Below are positions 55,316 through 63,940 of a stretch of 64,000 nucleotides of DNA, piece after piece. The position numbers were made by a program, and so were the translations under genes. Position 1 is the stretch's first letter, and every line of letters begins with the position of its first letter. Under the pieces are notes generated by a model that had not been told where the DNA came from, ran no database searches, and was given only the letters and a program-made list of their open reading frames with translations. The stretch is from the NCBI RefSeq assembly GCF_020687785.1, contig NZ_JAJEWI010000005.1:868001-932000 (forward strand). The letters are read 5' to 3'. Source of the stretch: Sphingopyxis yananensis. GTDB lineage: Bacteria; Pseudomonadota; Alphaproteobacteria; Sphingomonadales; Sphingomonadaceae.

Positions 55316-55888
55316 TTAATCATCTACATCCATGGCTGGCGATAGGGATGGGTCGAGGTCGCGCGGGCGAATGAAGCTGGTGAAGCGGGCGCTACGCTCT
55401 TCGAGGTCATTCCAGTCGTCGATGTCCAATTCCAGACGGGCGAGCGCCGCTGTGGGCAGCTTTTCGTCAACCTTGGCGCGCAGTTCGTCATTGGCGTCGG
55501 CGGGAACCAGCATGAGAATCAAATCTTCTAGGCCTGGATTGTGCCCGCTGATCATCAGATGCGTCACGTCATTGTTGGTTTCGCGCAAAACGTCCAGCAA
55601 TGTGGCGGCGGACGCCAGATAGATGCGGCGATCAAAATGGACGGGAACATCGGCCAAGCCAGCGGCGGGTTGGAAAATGTCCAATGTTTCTGTGACGCGA
55701 ACAGCCGGTGAAGCGGTGATTTGGTCCAATGGGAAAGTCTGTCGCTTTAACCACTGGCCGACCAATTCGGCCCCGCGCCGTCCTCTGGCGTTAATGGGGC
55801 GGTCAAAATCCCGTTCGACAGTGGCATCCCAGCCGGACTTTGCATGTCGCAGGATGGTCAAGCTCTTCAAAATGTCTCTGCCTCTCAT
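55316..55888 (-). CDS. SixA-type histidine phosphatase
   Basis: A 190-residue phosphatase of the histidine phosphatase superfamily. The catalytic motif is LRHAKSG (Arg14, His15), the RHA variant typical of SixA, which removes phosphate from phosphohistidine in signalling proteins. MISGHNPGLEDL carries the second catalytic His. It lies 9 bases after the helicase gene in the same direction, so it is probably co-transcribed. Confidence 0.88.
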   Translation of the reverse strand: MRGRDILKSLTILRHAKSGWDATVERDFDRPINARGRRGAELVGQWLKRQTFPLDQITASPAVRVTETLDIFQPAAGLADVPVHFDRRIYLASAATLLDVLRETNNDVTHLMISGHNPGLEDLILMLVPADANDELRAKVDEKLPTAALARLELDIDDWNDLEERSARFTSFIRPRDLDPSLSPAMDVDD

Positions 55889-55897
55889 TGCCTTCGC

Positions 55898-58663
55898 TCA
55901 GGCTGTCCTTGTGCCGGAAACTGTGGACGGTGAAAAGGCAGGAGTTACGCTTTTTCGCTGAATTTCATTTCTTTCGGTCACGCGGCGCACCACGTCGTCC
56001 AGCGTCATGCGGTGGATGGGCGTGCCGTCCGGAAAGGAGGTCAACAGGCGGGACGGGAAACTGGGTGAGAGCATGACAAATTGCCCGAAATCATCGGCGC
56101 GGCGGATGAGCCGACCAAAGGCTTGGGCGATGCGGGCGCGAATGACGCTGTCGTCATAAGCGCTGCCGCCGTGGGCGGCCTTGCGCGCGGCGTGCAATAT
56201 GGTGGGGCGGGGCCATGGTACCCCTTCCATCACCACCAAGCGCAGCGATTTGCCCGGAACGTCCACCCCGTCACGAAGCGCATCGGTGCCCAGCAAAGAG
56301 GCGTGCGGGTCGGCGCGGAAAATATCGACCAAAGTGCCGGTGTCGAGCGGGTCGACATGCTGGGCATAGAGCGGCAGGCCCGCGCGGGCCAAACGGTCTG
56401 CGATGCGGGCATGGACAATGCGCAAACGGCGAATGGCGCTGAACAGGCCGAGCGCGCCGCCGCCCGATGCCTCGATCAAGCGGCTATATGCGCCCGCCAG
56501 CGCGGGCAAGTCGCCCTTGGCGATGTCGGTGACAATCAGCACTTCGGACTGCTCGGCATAGTTAAATGGGCTGGAGACGCCGAGATGATGGACGCCGCCG
56601 TCCATATGCCGTGCGCCGGTGCGGATGTCGGCATCGTTCCAGCCGTCGCCGCTGCGCAGGGTGGCGGAGGTGACGAGCACGCCGTGGGCGGGTTTATACA
56701 CCGCCTCGGCGACCGGACGGGCGGGGTCCAGCCAATGGCGGTGGAGGCCGCAGTCAAATTCGCGACCATCGACGCGGTCAATTGCTAGCCAGTCAACGAA
56801 ATTGGGGTCGGCTGGGCCGCCGACGCGCCCGAGCAGCGCCAGCCATGCACCCAAGGTTTCGATGCGCGACGACAGGCTGTGGCGAGCGCCATCAATGCGG
56901 GCGCGGGCTTGGGCGTCCAGCCAATCGGGCGCTTCTTCGACTACCGCTTCAAGGCGTTTGCTGAGGGTCAATAAGGGGCGTTGGAGGGCGTCAATCGCGT
57001 CGCTGGCCTCGGCAGCGGCGCTGATCAGGGCGGCGTCGGGGTCGGCCAATTCGGTTTCGAGGCCATAGCCGCTGTCTTGGCCTGCGGGGCCAGCGCAGCG
57101 GGCATAGACTTGGGCGCGGACGGCGCTGAGCAATGTTTCCACCGCGCCAAAGGGAGCGTCTTCGGATAGGCGGCCCAGCCAACCATCGGCAGGAAGGTCA
57201 CCCGCCGCTGTGATGGCGGCTTGGATAGCCCGTTCGCCCGCTTCGTCATAGCTGGCGACGTCGGCCAAGCGCGCGGCCAAGCCACGGCGTCGGCCACGGG
57301 ACTTGCCCTCTGGTCCCATCACCCAGCGGCGGATTTCAATCGCCTCTTGGCCGGTCAGGGCCGCGCTGAACATGCTGTCGGCGGCGTCCCACAAATGATG
57401 GCCTTCGTCGAAGATCAGGCGGGTGGGGGCGGGCGCACCATTTTCGCGGGGGCGGGCGGCTTGCACCATCGTCAGGGCATGGTTGGCGATGACGATATCG
57501 GCATGGGCCCCCGCACGGGCGGAGCGTTCGATGAAGCATTTGCGAAAATGTGGGCAGGCGGCATAAATACATTCGCCCCGCCGATCCGTGAGGGCGGTGG
57601 TGCCGTTGCGGCGGAAGAGGGCGGGCAGCCAGCCGGGCAAGTCGCCGCCGATCATATCGCCGTCGCGGCTATAGGCGGCCCAGCGGGCAACCAATTGCGC
57701 CAAGATCGCCGCCCGTCCCGCAAAGCCGCCTTGCAGCGCATCCTCGAGGTTGAGTAGGCAGAGGTAATTTTCGCGTCCCTTGCGGACCACCACTTTTTCG
57801 CGGTGTTCCGCTGCATTGGGGTAAAGCCGTTCGGTTTCGCGGGCCAATTGGCGTTGCAGCGCCTTGGTATAGGTAGAAATGCAAACGCTGCCGCCGCTTT
57901 GGTTGATCCATTGCTTGGCGGGGGCCAAATAACCCAGCGTTTTGCCGATGCCGGTGCCAGCCTCTGCCACCAACATATGCGGGCGGCCCGATTGTTCGCG
58001 CGGCGCAAAGACGATGGCGGCGGATGCGGCAAAATCACGCTGGCCGCTGCGGCGTTCGGCGCCCTCGCCCGTCAGCTTTTCTAGGCGGTGGAGAATATCC
58101 GCCTCGGCCACGGTCGTGGTGCGCGGCATGGGGCGGGGGGGCTGATCTTCCCATTCTGGCAGGCGGGAATAGAGCCAGCGTTCTTCGCGTGATGGTTTGG
58201 GCAGGTGGGGGGTGATGAGTTCCGCCCATGGCCAGCGTTGGCGCGACAGGCTTTGCAGGCCATGCCATGCCCCCTCGCGTTCTGGCCACGCAGGGTCAGC
58301 CAGACAGGCCAGCATGGCCGCCGCGGCGCGGGGCAGAAAGGCTGCGACATCTTCTTCGCGGGTTGGTGCATCCAGACCCAGCACGGCGGCAAAGCCCGCA
58401 GGGGTCGGAACAGCAAAGCGTGCGGGATAGAGGAAAGCGAAACATTCCAGCAGGTCGAGGCCGGATAATTCGGGATAGCCCAATCGGTCGCCCGTTAGCG
58501 GTGCGCCCAGCAAGATATGCGGCGCGCCCGCCACGGCGGAAATCGCCTGACCACGGCTGACCCGTTCCACATGGCCCATTTTGTCGGATATCCAAATGCC
58601 AATATGGCTGGCGTGGATCGCCGGATAGGGGAGGGCCGGAAAGGGACGAGCAGGCGCGGACAT
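55898..58663 (-). CDS. DinG/Rad3-like ATP-dependent DNA helicase
   Basis: A 921-residue superfamily 2 helicase. An N-terminal region (1-185; RLGYPELSGLDLLECFAFLYPARF) precedes the motor. Walker A is AEAGTGIGKT (233-242), and the Walker B box is DEGH (419-422). Four cysteines for the XPD-type iron-sulfur cluster are visible (302, 365, 370, 376, the latter in CIYAACPHFRKC). The C-terminal motifs GTDALRDGVDVPG and QAFGRLIRR complete it. It probably unwinds D-loops, R-loops or repair intermediates. The N-terminal region resembles a worn exonuclease-like segment, which I cannot confirm. Confidence 0.9.
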   Translation of the reverse strand: MSAPARPFPALPYPAIHASHIGIWISDKMGHVERVSRGQAISAVAGAPHILLGAPLTGDRLGYPELSGLDLLECFAFLYPARFAVPTPAGFAAVLGLDAPTREEDVAAFLPRAAAAMLACLADPAWPEREGAWHGLQSLSRQRWPWAELITPHLPKPSREERWLYSRLPEWEDQPPRPMPRTTTVAEADILHRLEKLTGEGAERRSGQRDFAASAAIVFAPREQSGRPHMLVAEAGTGIGKTLGYLAPAKQWINQSGGSVCISTYTKALQRQLARETERLYPNAAEHREKVVVRKGRENYLCLLNLEDALQGGFAGRAAILAQLVARWAAYSRDGDMIGGDLPGWLPALFRRNGTTALTDRRGECIYAACPHFRKCFIERSARAGAHADIVIANHALTMVQAARPRENGAPAPTRLIFDEGHHLWDAADSMFSAALTGQEAIEIRRWVMGPEGKSRGRRRGLAARLADVASYDEAGERAIQAAITAAGDLPADGWLGRLSEDAPFGAVETLLSAVRAQVYARCAGPAGQDSGYGLETELADPDAALISAAAEASDAIDALQRPLLTLSKRLEAVVEEAPDWLDAQARARIDGARHSLSSRIETLGAWLALLGRVGGPADPNFVDWLAIDRVDGREFDCGLHRHWLDPARPVAEAVYKPAHGVLVTSATLRSGDGWNDADIRTGARHMDGGVHHLGVSSPFNYAEQSEVLIVTDIAKGDLPALAGAYSRLIEASGGGALGLFSAIRRLRIVHARIADRLARAGLPLYAQHVDPLDTGTLVDIFRADPHASLLGTDALRDGVDVPGKSLRLVVMEGVPWPRPTILHAARKAAHGGSAYDDSVIRARIAQAFGRLIRRADDFGQFVMLSPSFPSRLLTSFPDGTPIHRMTLDDVVRRVTERNEIQRKSVTPAFSPSTVSGTRTA

Positions 58664-58893
58664 GCTATATCGCTAGGGACAAAGGGCGAACACCGCAACT
58701 CTTTGCCAACAGGCGGGGCGGAAAAATCATGATGATATGTGGCGCAAGGGCGGGATGGGTGGACATCGCGCAGCGGGGGTGACGAGGCGTTGGGGTGCCT
58801 GCGTCCGTCTTTTGGGAAGGATTTGACCAAGGGGGCTGCAAGAATTGGGAATTTACCCTTTCGATTCGGGCGCGAATGAAGCTATGGGGCGGC

Positions 58894-60513
58894 ATGACCA
58901 AAATTCATCTTGAACCATCGCTGTGCGCTGCGGCGCAAACGTCCAAAGCTTGGCCGTTCGAGGAGGCACGAAAACTGCTGAAACGCATGCCCGATGGCAA
59001 GGCGGATGGCGCGCCTGTCTTGTTTGAAACGGGCTATGGTCCGTCGGGCCTGCCGCATATTGGCACGTTTAACGAAGTGCTGCGCACCACCATGGTTCGC
59101 CGTGCCTTTGAAACGCTGACGGCGGAAAAGACCGGTTCGGCCATGCCGACCCGTTTGGTAGCGTTCAGCGACGATATGGACGGCCTGCGCAAGGTGCCGG
59201 ACAATATTCCCAATGGCGATATGCTGCGCGAACATTTGGGCAAGCCGTTGACGGCGATTCCCGATCCGTTCGGCAAGTTTGAAAGCTTTGCCCATCATAA
59301 CAATGCCATGCTGCGCGAATTTTTGGACCGCTATGGCTTTGATTATGAATTTGTCAGCAGCACGCAGCAATATCGCAGCGGCGCTTTTGACGATCAGTTG
59401 AAGAATGTGCTGCGCCATTATCAGGCGATTATGGACATCATGTTGCCGACTTTGCGGGCCGAACGCGCCGCGACCTATTCGCCGATCATGCCGATCAGCC
59501 AAAAGAGCGGCATTGTGCTGCAAGTGCCCGTCACGGTGGTGGACGCGGAAGCTGGCTTGGTATCGTTTGACGATGAAGGCGAAACCATCACGCAATCGAT
59601 CTTGAGCGGCGGCGCGAAGCTGCAGTGGAAGGTTGACTGGGCGATGCGGTGGGTCGCGCTGGGCGTTGATTATGAAATGTATGGCAAGGATTTGACCGAC
59701 AGCGGCGTGCAGTCGGGCAAGATCGCCAAGGCGCTGGGTGGCCGCAAGCCAGACGGCCTGATTTACGAAATGTTCTTGGATGAAAAAGGCGAGAAGATTT
59801 CCAAGTCCAAGGGTAACGGCCTGTCGATGGAGCAATGGCTGACCTATGGCAGCGAAGAAAGTCTGGCTTTCTTTGCTTATCGTGAACCCAAGGCCGCCAA
59901 GCAATTGCACATTGGCGTCGTGCCCAAGGCGATTGACGAATATCTGCAAATGCGCGGCAGCTATCCTGCACAGGAAGCGGATAAGAAGCTGGGCAATCCG
60001 GTGCATCATGTGCATGTGGCGCGGGGCGAAGACATCCCTTCGGACGTATTGCCCGTGACTTTCGGCTTGTTGCTGAACTTGGTTGGCGTGATGGGCGCGG
60101 ATGTGACCAAGAACCAGATTTGGCGCTATTTGGGCCGTTATGTCGACGGCGCAGATGCCGCGACTTATCCCGAACTCGATAAGCTGATCGACAATGCCAT
60201 GGCGTATAACCGCGACTATGTGGCGCCGACGCTGAACCGCCGCAAACCCGTGGGCGGCGAAGTGGCGGCTTTGCAAGAATTGGATGCGCGTTTGGCCGGT
60301 GTGGCGGAGGATACGCCTGCTGATGAATTGCAGAACATCGTTTATGAAATCGGCAAGAATGAAGCCTATGGTTTTGAAAATCTGCGTGATTGGTTCAAGG
60401 CCTTGTATGAAACCTTGCTCGGTTCTTCGGCTGGTCCGCGCATGGGCAGCTTTATTGCGCTGTTCGGCATTGCCAACAGCCGCCGTCTGATTGCCGAAGC
60501 TTTGGCAGAATAA
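58894..60513 (+). CDS. lysS: Class I lysyl-tRNA synthetase
   Basis: This synthetase charges tRNA-Lys with a class I (Rossmann) core, unlike the class II enzyme of most bacteria. The HIGH motif appears as SGLPHIGTF (His55) and the KMSKS motif as KISKSKGN, with DEKGE just before. The length of 539 residues is normal, and class I LysRS is standard in alphaproteobacteria. Start 58894 (MTKIHLEPSL) is chosen; ATG 58876 and 58795 lie upstream in frame without homology. Confidence 0.95.
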   Translation: MTKIHLEPSLCAAAQTSKAWPFEEARKLLKRMPDGKADGAPVLFETGYGPSGLPHIGTFNEVLRTTMVRRAFETLTAEKTGSAMPTRLVAFSDDMDGLRKVPDNIPNGDMLREHLGKPLTAIPDPFGKFESFAHHNNAMLREFLDRYGFDYEFVSSTQQYRSGAFDDQLKNVLRHYQAIMDIMLPTLRAERAATYSPIMPISQKSGIVLQVPVTVVDAEAGLVSFDDEGETITQSILSGGAKLQWKVDWAMRWVALGVDYEMYGKDLTDSGVQSGKIAKALGGRKPDGLIYEMFLDEKGEKISKSKGNGLSMEQWLTYGSEESLAFFAYREPKAAKQLHIGVVPKAIDEYLQMRGSYPAQEADKKLGNPVHHVHVARGEDIPSDVLPVTFGLLLNLVGVMGADVTKNQIWRYLGRYVDGADAATYPELDKLIDNAMAYNRDYVAPTLNRRKPVGGEVAALQELDARLAGVAEDTPADELQNIVYEIGKNEAYGFENLRDWFKALYETLLGSSAGPRMGSFIALFGIANSRRLIAEALAE

Positions 60514-60522
60514 GGCAAAGGG

Positions 60523-60552
60523 CGGGGCTGATCGGATCGGCCCCGCTTTTCA
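60523..60552 (+). terminator. Terminator of lysS
   Basis: GCGGGGC and GCCCCGC form a stem around GATCGGATCG-type loop sequence, followed by TTTTC. It lies about 15 bases after the lysS stop. The T-run is short. Confidence 0.65.
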
Positions 60553-60593
60553 CATCTGGGGGGATGGGGACATAGGCTTGCAAGGGCAAAGCA

Positions 60594-61076
60594 ATGATTG
60601 ATATCTTCACCACCGGCGGCACCATCGACAAAGTTTATTTTGACGCTTTGTCAGAATTTCAAATCGGCCCCACAACGTTAAGCCAGATTTTGACGGACAA
60701 TGGGGTGCATGCGGCGCACCGCGTTACCGAATTGCTGCGCAAAGATAGTCTGGATATGGATGATGCGGATCGTCAGATCATCTATGACGCGGTGGCGGCC
60801 AGCGATGCGGCGCATATCTTGATTACCCATGGCACCGACACAATGGTCCAGACGGGGCGATTATTGTCGCAAATTTCGGGCAAGACCATTGTGATGACCG
60901 GCGCGATGCAGCCATTTCGGGTGCGTGGGTCGGACGCCGAGTTTAATGTCGGCTTTGCCTTGGCGGCGGTGCAGACATTGCCGGCGGGGGTTTATGTAGC
61001 GATGAACGGCATGATCTTTGACCCCGTAAGGGCCGAAAAAGATCGGGCGGGTTCGCGCTTCGTGGTGCGGGATTAA
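60594..61076 (+). CDS. Single-domain asparaginase-like protein
   Basis: A 160-residue protein equal to only the N-terminal domain of L-asparaginase (usual length about 330). Both threonine motifs of the active site are present: FTTGGTIDK (residues 5-13) and THGTDTMVQT. The C-terminal domain, which completes the active site in the full enzyme, is absent, and the frame ends cleanly with TAA, so this looks like a stable short family and not a recent break. The substrate is unknown. Confidence 0.85.
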   Translation: MIDIFTTGGTIDKVYFDALSEFQIGPTTLSQILTDNGVHAAHRVTELLRKDSLDMDDADRQIIYDAVAASDAAHILITHGTDTMVQTGRLLSQISGKTIVMTGAMQPFRVRGSDAEFNVGFALAAVQTLPAGVYVAMNGMIFDPVRAEKDRAGSRFVVRD

Positions 61077-61091
61077 CCGTCGAGCAGGATT

Positions 61092-62135
61092 TTACCCCTT
61101 GCTGGTCGCTTGGCGTAAGACGGTGCGGTAATTGGGGGCGATAATCATCGCGTCATATTTGCCTGCCTTGCCAAGCTGGGCGTGAACCTGTGGCAATCGG
61201 TAACAGGGCACGCCCATGAACAGATGATGTTCGCTGTGATAATTCACATAATAAGGCGCAACGGTCGCCCGCGCTAGCAGGCCCGCTTTGGTGGTGCGGG
61301 CATGGCTGAAGGGATCTTCGCTTCCCGTGGCGGTGCAGGCATGTTCGGCAATGTTGCGAATGCGCAAATAGGCTTGAAAGGTCGTCGCCAAGGCGGCCAA
61401 CCACAGCAAATAGGGCGTCCAGCCATAAAGGATGAGCGACGCCGTCAGCAAAATCGCCTGCATCACCAAGAAGCGCCCCGTGGCTTTGGTCACGGAAATG
61501 GCGCCCGCAATATCTTTGGTGGGGGCTGAAATAGCGGCCCCTGCTTCCGATTCTGGTGCCTTGTTAAACAATGTGCCGCCCTTGGTGGCTTTTTGCTCGG
61601 GGTCGGGCTTCGTGCCGCGCAGCATGGCTTTTAGGCCGATGGCGGCAAAAGTGAATTGGGCCGCCCGCTGTTTGAAAAAGGTTTGCCCCGTCAAGTCGCG
61701 TATGATTTTACGGCGCAGGCTCGCCCGCGTGGTTGGAAAAGGTTTGGACAAGGATAGGTCGGGGTCTTCGGCTTGCTGCGTATATTTATGATGTTGCAGA
61801 TGGTAGGTACGATAGGCGATCAGGTCGCTGCCCACCGTCGCGCCGGTCAGCCACTGACCGACGAAATTATTGACGCGCCGATTGGAGTGCAATGCGCCAT
61901 GCGCGGCGTCGTGCATCAAAATGGCAAAGCCCAATTGGCGGCCACCCAAAAAGATGACCGCGGCCAACCATGCCAGCGGATTGCCCGACCATGCAGCGAG
62001 GCCCATCAGGGCGATGGTGACAATCCAACAATGGGCGACCAGCCACAAACCGCGCCACGCGGATGGGCGCGTGATGGCAAGCCAAGATGCGCGATCAAAA
62101 AATTGATCCGGCGGAAATAAACGCACGGCGGGCAT
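61092..62135 (-). CDS. Fatty acid desaturase-family membrane protein
   Basis: A 347-residue di-iron membrane desaturase with three histidine boxes: HDAAHG, HLQHHK and NYHSEHHLF, between four or more hydrophobic segments. It should introduce a double bond or hydroxyl into a lipid or carotenoid; the substrate cannot be told. Between boxes two and three there is a polar loop (about 140-205). Start 62135 has AGAGG 8 bases upstream; ATG 62153 is also open. Confidence 0.9.
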   Translation of the reverse strand: MPAVRLFPPDQFFDRASWLAITRPSAWRGLWLVAHCWIVTIALMGLAAWSGNPLAWLAAVIFLGGRQLGFAILMHDAAHGALHSNRRVNNFVGQWLTGATVGSDLIAYRTYHLQHHKYTQQAEDPDLSLSKPFPTTRASLRRKIIRDLTGQTFFKQRAAQFTFAAIGLKAMLRGTKPDPEQKATKGGTLFNKAPESEAGAAISAPTKDIAGAISVTKATGRFLVMQAILLTASLILYGWTPYLLWLAALATTFQAYLRIRNIAEHACTATGSEDPFSHARTTKAGLLARATVAPYYVNYHSEHHLFMGVPCYRLPQVHAQLGKAGKYDAMIIAPNYRTVLRQATSKG

Positions 62136-62266
62136 AGGACATCCTCTCATCATGCTATATTTGCATGTTCATGGGGATGATGCGGCGATTGCCCGCGCTT
62201 TGCAAGTCGCTGAGGGGTATGGACCCTATTGGGGGCAGAGCTGATTTGCTTTTGCATAGCCCAAAG

Positions 62267-62291
62267 AAAAAGGGGCGAGAAAACCCGCCCC
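62267..62291 (-). terminator. Terminator of the RcnB-like gene or convergence region
   Basis: On the minus strand AGGGGCG, loop GGTTTTCT, CGCCCC then TTTTT. It lies 40 bases after the stop of the RcnB-like gene, separating it from the desaturase gene downstream. Confidence 0.85.
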
Positions 62292-62330
62292 TGATGAAGT
62301 TTTGATTGGTGATGGCCTTGCCGTATCTGT

Positions 62331-63206
62331 TTACCAGAAAAAGTCGTACAAGACGTCAACCACGCGGCCACGCCGCACATCGACCAGCAAGGCGTCATCA
62401 TAATAGCGGACCCAGCGGTAATTCCCATAAGCGGGGGGCAAGCGGTAATAGCCGGGGTTGTTGATCCAATAACGCTGGCTGTAAAAGGGCGAGCCTAAGG
62501 AAAAGCCAATGTTAAAACGGCTGTAGCTGTGCCCGCGATAGGGGGCCTGATAGCGGGGCATGCGGTAATAGTTGCGGTTGTTGTTGCGATAATCGCGCCA
62601 GTCATAGCGGCGGTCATTGCGCCAATCGCGGTTCCACTCACCACGACGATTGTCCTGATAACGGCGGTCGCCATAGCGATTGTCCCCGTAACGACTATTA
62701 TCATAACGGTTGTTGTCGCGGCGGCTATTGTCATAGCGGCGATCATCGCGTCCGTAACGATCTCGTTCTTGGCGTTCGCGTTCTAGGCGTTGACGTTCGT
62801 CGCGTTGGCGTTGTTCCATGCTGCGGCGGTCATTGTCGCGGTTTTGGTTGTTCCAGTCGGGACGCTGGCCGCGCTGATCATTTTGGCGTTGCCATTGCTG
62901 GCGCTGAGCGTCGCGGTTTTGCCATTGACGGCTGCTATCAGCAGACGGACCACGATTTGGCCGGCTGCTATCAGCAGACGGACCACGATTAGGCCGGCTG
63001 CTATCAGCAGACGGACCACGATTGGGTCGGCTGCTATCAGCAGACGGACCGCGATTGGGGCTGCCACGGTCCGCTGATGGGCCGCGATGGCGGTTATCGC
63101 TGCGTTCCATGCGTTGGGGATGCTGGTCGCGCGTTTGTGCCGCAGCCGAGGCCAAGGGGGTTAGGATGGTTGCGGCCATCAACAAGCCGCCGACAAGCGT
63201 TTTCAT
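62331..63206 (-). CDS. RcnB-like exported protein with Arg/Asn/Tyr-rich low-complexity region
   Basis: The 291-residue protein has a signal peptide (cleavage after about ASAAA, residue 23), then near-identical 11-residue repeats (GPSADSSRPNR, residues 42-92), a long Arg/Asp/Asn/Tyr-rich stretch (about 95-230), and a C-terminal RcnB domain with YRLPPAYGNYRWVRYYDDALLV and VVDVLYDFFW. RcnB is a periplasmic protein in nickel/cobalt homeostasis; metal control here is inferred only. The disordered middle is extreme in composition (mostly Arg, Asp, Asn, Tyr). Confidence 0.9.
   Translation of the reverse strand: MKTLVGGLLMAATILTPLASAAAQTRDQHPQRMERSDNRHRGPSADRGSPNRGPSADSSRPNRGPSADSSRPNRGPSADSSRPNRGPSADSSRQWQNRDAQRQQWQRQNDQRGQRPDWNNQNRDNDRRSMEQRQRDERQRLERERQERDRYGRDDRRYDNSRRDNNRYDNSRYGDNRYGDRRYQDNRRGEWNRDWRNDRRYDWRDYRNNNRNYYRMPRYQAPYRGHSYSRFNIGFSLGSPFYSQRYWINNPGYYRLPPAYGNYRWVRYYDDALLVDVRRGRVVDVLYDFFW
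62929..63092. repeat. 33-bp tandem repeat in the RcnB-like gene
   Basis: About four near-perfect and one degenerate copy of a 33-bp unit (core GCTGCTATCAGCAGACGGAC) lie head to tail and encode GPSADSSRPNR. The unit is in frame, so copy-number changes keep the gene open. Confidence 0.9.
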
Positions 63207-63364
63207 AGCTTCAACTCCGCTCGCGATCTGGACGGTCCAGCAGCGAGATTATGATGCGCTTTTACCATCGACTGGCTGAGGCGATTCTGAACCAAGCTGT
63301 TGGCTGGCGTTCATCTTTAACTATATCGTCGCAGGCGGTGCGGGGCTTGTCACCCACGGGGATA

Positions 63365-63913
63365 TCAGTCGCTGTTGCTGGGAATATTCAGCGCGGGCAC
63401 GGCGGCGGCGGCGTCTTGGGGGTTGATGCCCGGTGGCGGGGCGGCGGCGATCACTTCGTCACCGCGCATCACACGGGCGGCATGGGCGATGGCGGTGCGG
63501 ATACGCGGATAGCTGCCGCAGCGGCAGATGTTGGTCATCGCTTCGTCAATATCCGCCGCGCTGGGGCGTTTATTTTGGCGCAGCAACGCCTGTGCGGCCA
63601 TGATCATCCCGCTTTGGCAAAAGCCGCATTGTGGGACTTGTTCGGCCACCCATGCTTGTTGCACGGGGTGGCTGCGGTCCTTGGATAGCCCCTCAATGGT
63701 TGTAACAAAGCGTCCCTCGCATTCGGCGATGGTGACAAGGCAGGACCTTATAGCTTCGCCGTCAATGTCCACCGTACAGGCGCCGCAATCCCCCGTGCCG
63801 CAACCATATTTGGTGCCGGTTAAATTGGATGCGTCGCGCAGCGCCCATAGTAAGGGCGTGTCCGGTTCCATCCGATATTCCACCGGACGGTCATTGACAG
63901 AGAATCGGGTCAT
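63365..63913 (-). CDS. 2Fe-2S subunit of a xanthine dehydrogenase-family oxidoreductase
   Basis: The 182-residue protein is the small subunit of molybdenum hydroxylases such as isoquinoline 1-oxidoreductase. The plant-type ferredoxin cluster is bound by cysteines 38, 43, 46 and 58 (GCGTGDCGACTV), and the second cluster by CGFC (96, 99) and CRC (130, 132). The large molybdopterin subunit is expected next to it but is not downstream, where the RcnB-like gene lies 159 bases away. An Ala/Pro-rich tail of about 30 residues extends past the fold. Confidence 0.92.
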   Translation of the reverse strand: MTRFSVNDRPVEYRMEPDTPLLWALRDASNLTGTKYGCGTGDCGACTVDIDGEAIRSCLVTIAECEGRFVTTIEGLSKDRSHPVQQAWVAEQVPQCGFCQSGMIMAAQALLRQNKRPSAADIDEAMTNICRCGSYPRIRTAIAHAARVMRGDEVIAAAPPPGINPQDAAAAVPALNIPSNSD

Positions 63914-63940
63914 GCCTCGCCTTAGCCGCGATGGCGGGTA

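Noticed and set aside
58882..60276. 464-codon open frame on the minus strand
   Set aside because: Antisense to lysS and without any recognisable domain.
62929..63092. Regular repeats that might suggest a CRISPR array
   Set aside because: The 33-bp units are contiguous with no spacers and are in frame within an exported protein gene.
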